From assembly GCA_913056305.1 (NCBI GenBank), contig CAJXMR010000019.1:1-44492 (forward strand): DNA of 44,492 bases. The letters are read 5' to 3'. Positions 43,030-44,492 of the stretch are shown here, piece after piece (position 1 is the first letter of the stretch; each line of letters starts with the position of its first letter). The position numbers and the translations under genes were made by a program. The notes beneath the pieces were generated by a model, which ran no database searches, was not told where the DNA came from, and saw only the letters and a list, made by a program, of their open reading frames with translations. This DNA is from an uncultured Ralstonia sp. Its GTDB lineage: Bacteria; Pseudomonadota; Gammaproteobacteria; Burkholderiales; Burkholderiaceae.

Positions 43030-43632
43030 TCAGCGGATACGCAACCCGACGCTTGCAGCGTCCCGCAACGCCGCCGCATCCAGCGCAAACGGTGCCACCG
43101 GCTGACTGACCGGCAGCGCAAACCAGTGCGGCACCGGCTGCTCGCAGGCAAACTCGATCGCCTTGCGGTGCGAAACATCCCGGCCGACGGCGCTGGCGCC
43201 AAGCGCTTGCCATAGCGCGTCGAAGCGCTCGGACACATCGCCCAGCCGGTCGATCCTGAACGCCCCGACGGAGCGCCAGGCATTGACGGCGCCCACCTCG
43301 GCAAATGCCACCTCACGCCCCAGCGCGCCGAGCCCAAGGCGGCGGGTCAGGTCGGCAAAGAACGCTGCGCCATCCACCGCATGGCCCAAGGCGATTGCGC
43401 AGGCCGCGGCCAGCCGCGCCGTCTCCTGCGGGGTGCCACGCAGGCGCACGCCGAAGAACGCGCTGCCGAAGAACGCCTCGAACGCCACCTCCGTGGCACC
43501 GGCGAGATACGCGTGGATGCGTTCGGGCGTTGGCACGGCAGAGGCGGGAAAGGACCATGCGGCCTCCCACTGGCCGTCCTTTGCGAATTGCCCAAGGTCC
43601 GGCCGCGGCCTGAATGCGGGGTGGTCAATCAT
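43030..43632 (-). CDS. hypothetical protein, 200 aa
   Basis: I do not recognise the family. The protein is soluble, alanine-rich and mostly helical in its middle (ARLAAACAIALGHAVDGAAFFADLTRRLG), without signal or membrane segments. It is convergent with the GGDEF-EAL gene (21-bp gap) and 36 bases downstream of the LysR gene on the same strand, so it may share that transcript. Confidence 0.65.
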   Translation of the reverse strand: MIDHPAFRPRPDLGQFAKDGQWEAAWSFPASAVPTPERIHAYLAGATEVAFEAFFGSAFFGVRLRGTPQETARLAAACAIALGHAVDGAAFFADLTRRLGLGALGREVAFAEVGAVNAWRSVGAFRIDRLGDVSERFDALWQALGASAVGRDVSHRKAIEFACEQPVPHWFALPVSQPVAPFALDAAALRDAASVGLRIR

Positions 43633-43668
43633 GGTGGCTGTGGTGTTGGTGTTGTGGGTTGCGGCCCC

Positions 43669-44492
43669 TCAACGCAGCGGTGGCTCGAACCGCCCCACCA
43701 GAAAGTCCACGAACAGCCGGATGCGCGAAGACAACTGGTGCCGGTGGTGATAGACCGCGTAGATGTCCGCCTCTGGCGTGGCGTACTGCGGCAGCACCTG
43801 CACCAGCCGGCCGCTTTTGAGGTAGCGGTCGATGTCCCATTCCGCTCGCATGACGATGCCGTGGCCCTCCAGCGCCCAGCTGACGGCGATCTCGCCATCG
43901 TTGGTGGTCAGGTTGCCGCGCACGTGCACGGGCTCCGTACGGCGCTTGGCGCCCTTGCCCGAGGTCAGCCGCCACACGCCATAGGCGTCGCTGCCCTGGC
44001 GGATGCCGATGCAGTTGTGGCGGGCCAGATCGGCGGGCGTCAGGGGCGTGCCGTGCTGCCGCAGGTAGCCGGGCGATGCGCACAGCAGCCGGCGGTTGGG
44101 CGCCACCTTGCGGGCGATGATGCGCGCGTCCGGCGGTTCGCCAAAGCGCACGCACACATCAAACAGGTCTTCGTTCAAGGGCGGCGGGTCGGCCGAGAGC
44201 TGCAGCTGCACGTCCACATCGGGATACGCCTTCACATATTCCGAGATGGCCGGGGCGATGTGCATGCGCCCGAAGCCGAGCGTGGCATTCACGCGCAGCA
44301 GGCCGCTCGGGCGCCCTTTGGCCTGCGTGAGCAACTGGTCCAGATCGTCGATCTCGCCCAGGATGCGGCGGGCGCGTTCCAGGAAGACCTCGCCTTCGGG
44401 CGTCAGGCTCATGCGCCGGGTGGTGCGCGTGAGCAGCGGCATGCCGATGCGCGCTTCCATCTGCGCCAGGCGCTTGCTGACCGCGGGCGTGG
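43669..44492 (-). CDS. LysR-type transcriptional regulator (5' end outside window)
   Basis: The frame runs off the right edge: in-frame codons up to 44492 read TPAVSKRLAQ just before the internal Met at 44460, which is the recognition helix of the LysR DNA-binding domain. The true start is therefore beyond the window. MPLLTRTTRRMSLTPEGEVF and an effector domain of about 200 residues follow. The sequence is of the DsdC/CrgA-like group common in Burkholderiaceae. The target gene is probably divergent and outside the window. Confidence 0.92.
   Translation of the reverse strand, partial: TPAVSKRLAQMEARIGMPLLTRTTRRMSLTPEGEVFLERARRILGEIDDLDQLLTQAKGRPSGLLRVNATLGFGRMHIAPAISEYVKAYPDVDVQLQLSADPPPLNEDLFDVCVRFGEPPDARIIARKVAPNRRLLCASPGYLRQHGTPLTPADLARHNCIGIRQGSDAYGVWRLTSGKGAKRRTEPVHVRGNLTTNDGEIAVSWALEGHGIVMRAEWDIDRYLKSGRLVQVLPQYATPEADIYAVYHHRHQLSSRIRLFVDFLVGRFEPPLR

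Overview
The window is GC-rich (about 65% by eye), densely coded beta-proteobacterial chromosome. Gene content and protein style point to Burkholderiaceae, most likely Ralstonia. This is an inference from protein families, since no rRNA, tRNA or housekeeping marker is present. I see no prophage, integron or intact insertion sequence.

Layout. 1-4.4 kb: an LprI-like N-terminal domain plus beta-propeller secreted protein, flanked by a direct repeat that carries the 3' end of the gene entering from the left; then an unknown gene and 22 tandem 21-bp repeats. 4.4-7.2 kb: a PP2C phosphatase/Ser-Thr kinase fusion and a formate/nitrite-family channel, behind a leader that looks like a NasT/NasR (ANTAR) antitermination RNA with an intrinsic terminator. 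7.4-13.6 kb: a SnoaL-like protein; a GNAT acetyltransferase behind a leader-peptide attenuator; a MASE4 protein with a degenerate GGDEF motif; an alpha/beta hydrolase divergent from a Crp/Fnr regulator; a DMT-transporter remnant; a FUSC protein. 13.8-18.4 kb: a PTS EIIC-EAL fusion, a cobalt-type nitrile hydratase operon (alpha, beta, accessory protein) and a RidA protein. 18.4-25.4 kb: DUF2784, GtrA, DUF1697 and glycine-zipper proteins, AlkB alkane monooxygenase, a class I c-di-GMP riboswitch in front of a secreted spherulin-4/GH135-like protein, ChaA antiporter and Ohr. 25.5-32.2 kb: an OmpR/EnvZ-type two-component system, a CcdA/DsbD-like protein with a secreted thioredoxin, a second RidA, an FAD disulfide oxidoreductase and an MTA/SAH nucleosidase. 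32.4-44.5 kb: four LysR regulators (the last cut by the window edge) with their neighbours (Ser/Thr dehydratase, glycerate 2-kinase, NAD(P)H quinone oxidoreductase), an SRPBCC protein, a BON-like periplasmic protein and a GGDEF-EAL protein.

How the parts connect. Cyclic di-GMP recurs: an apparently inactive GGDEF protein, an EAL phosphodiesterase fused to a sugar permease, a GGDEF-EAL protein, and a c-di-GMP riboswitch that probably controls a secreted exopolysaccharide hydrolase. RNA-level control also recurs, with three different candidate leaders (ANTAR hairpins, amino-acid attenuator, c-di-GMP aptamer) in 15 kb. The strongest candidates for new biology are the riboswitch-spherulin unit, the EIIC-EAL fusion, the ANTAR-controlled channel with its kinase/phosphatase partner, and the attenuator ahead of a GNAT gene.
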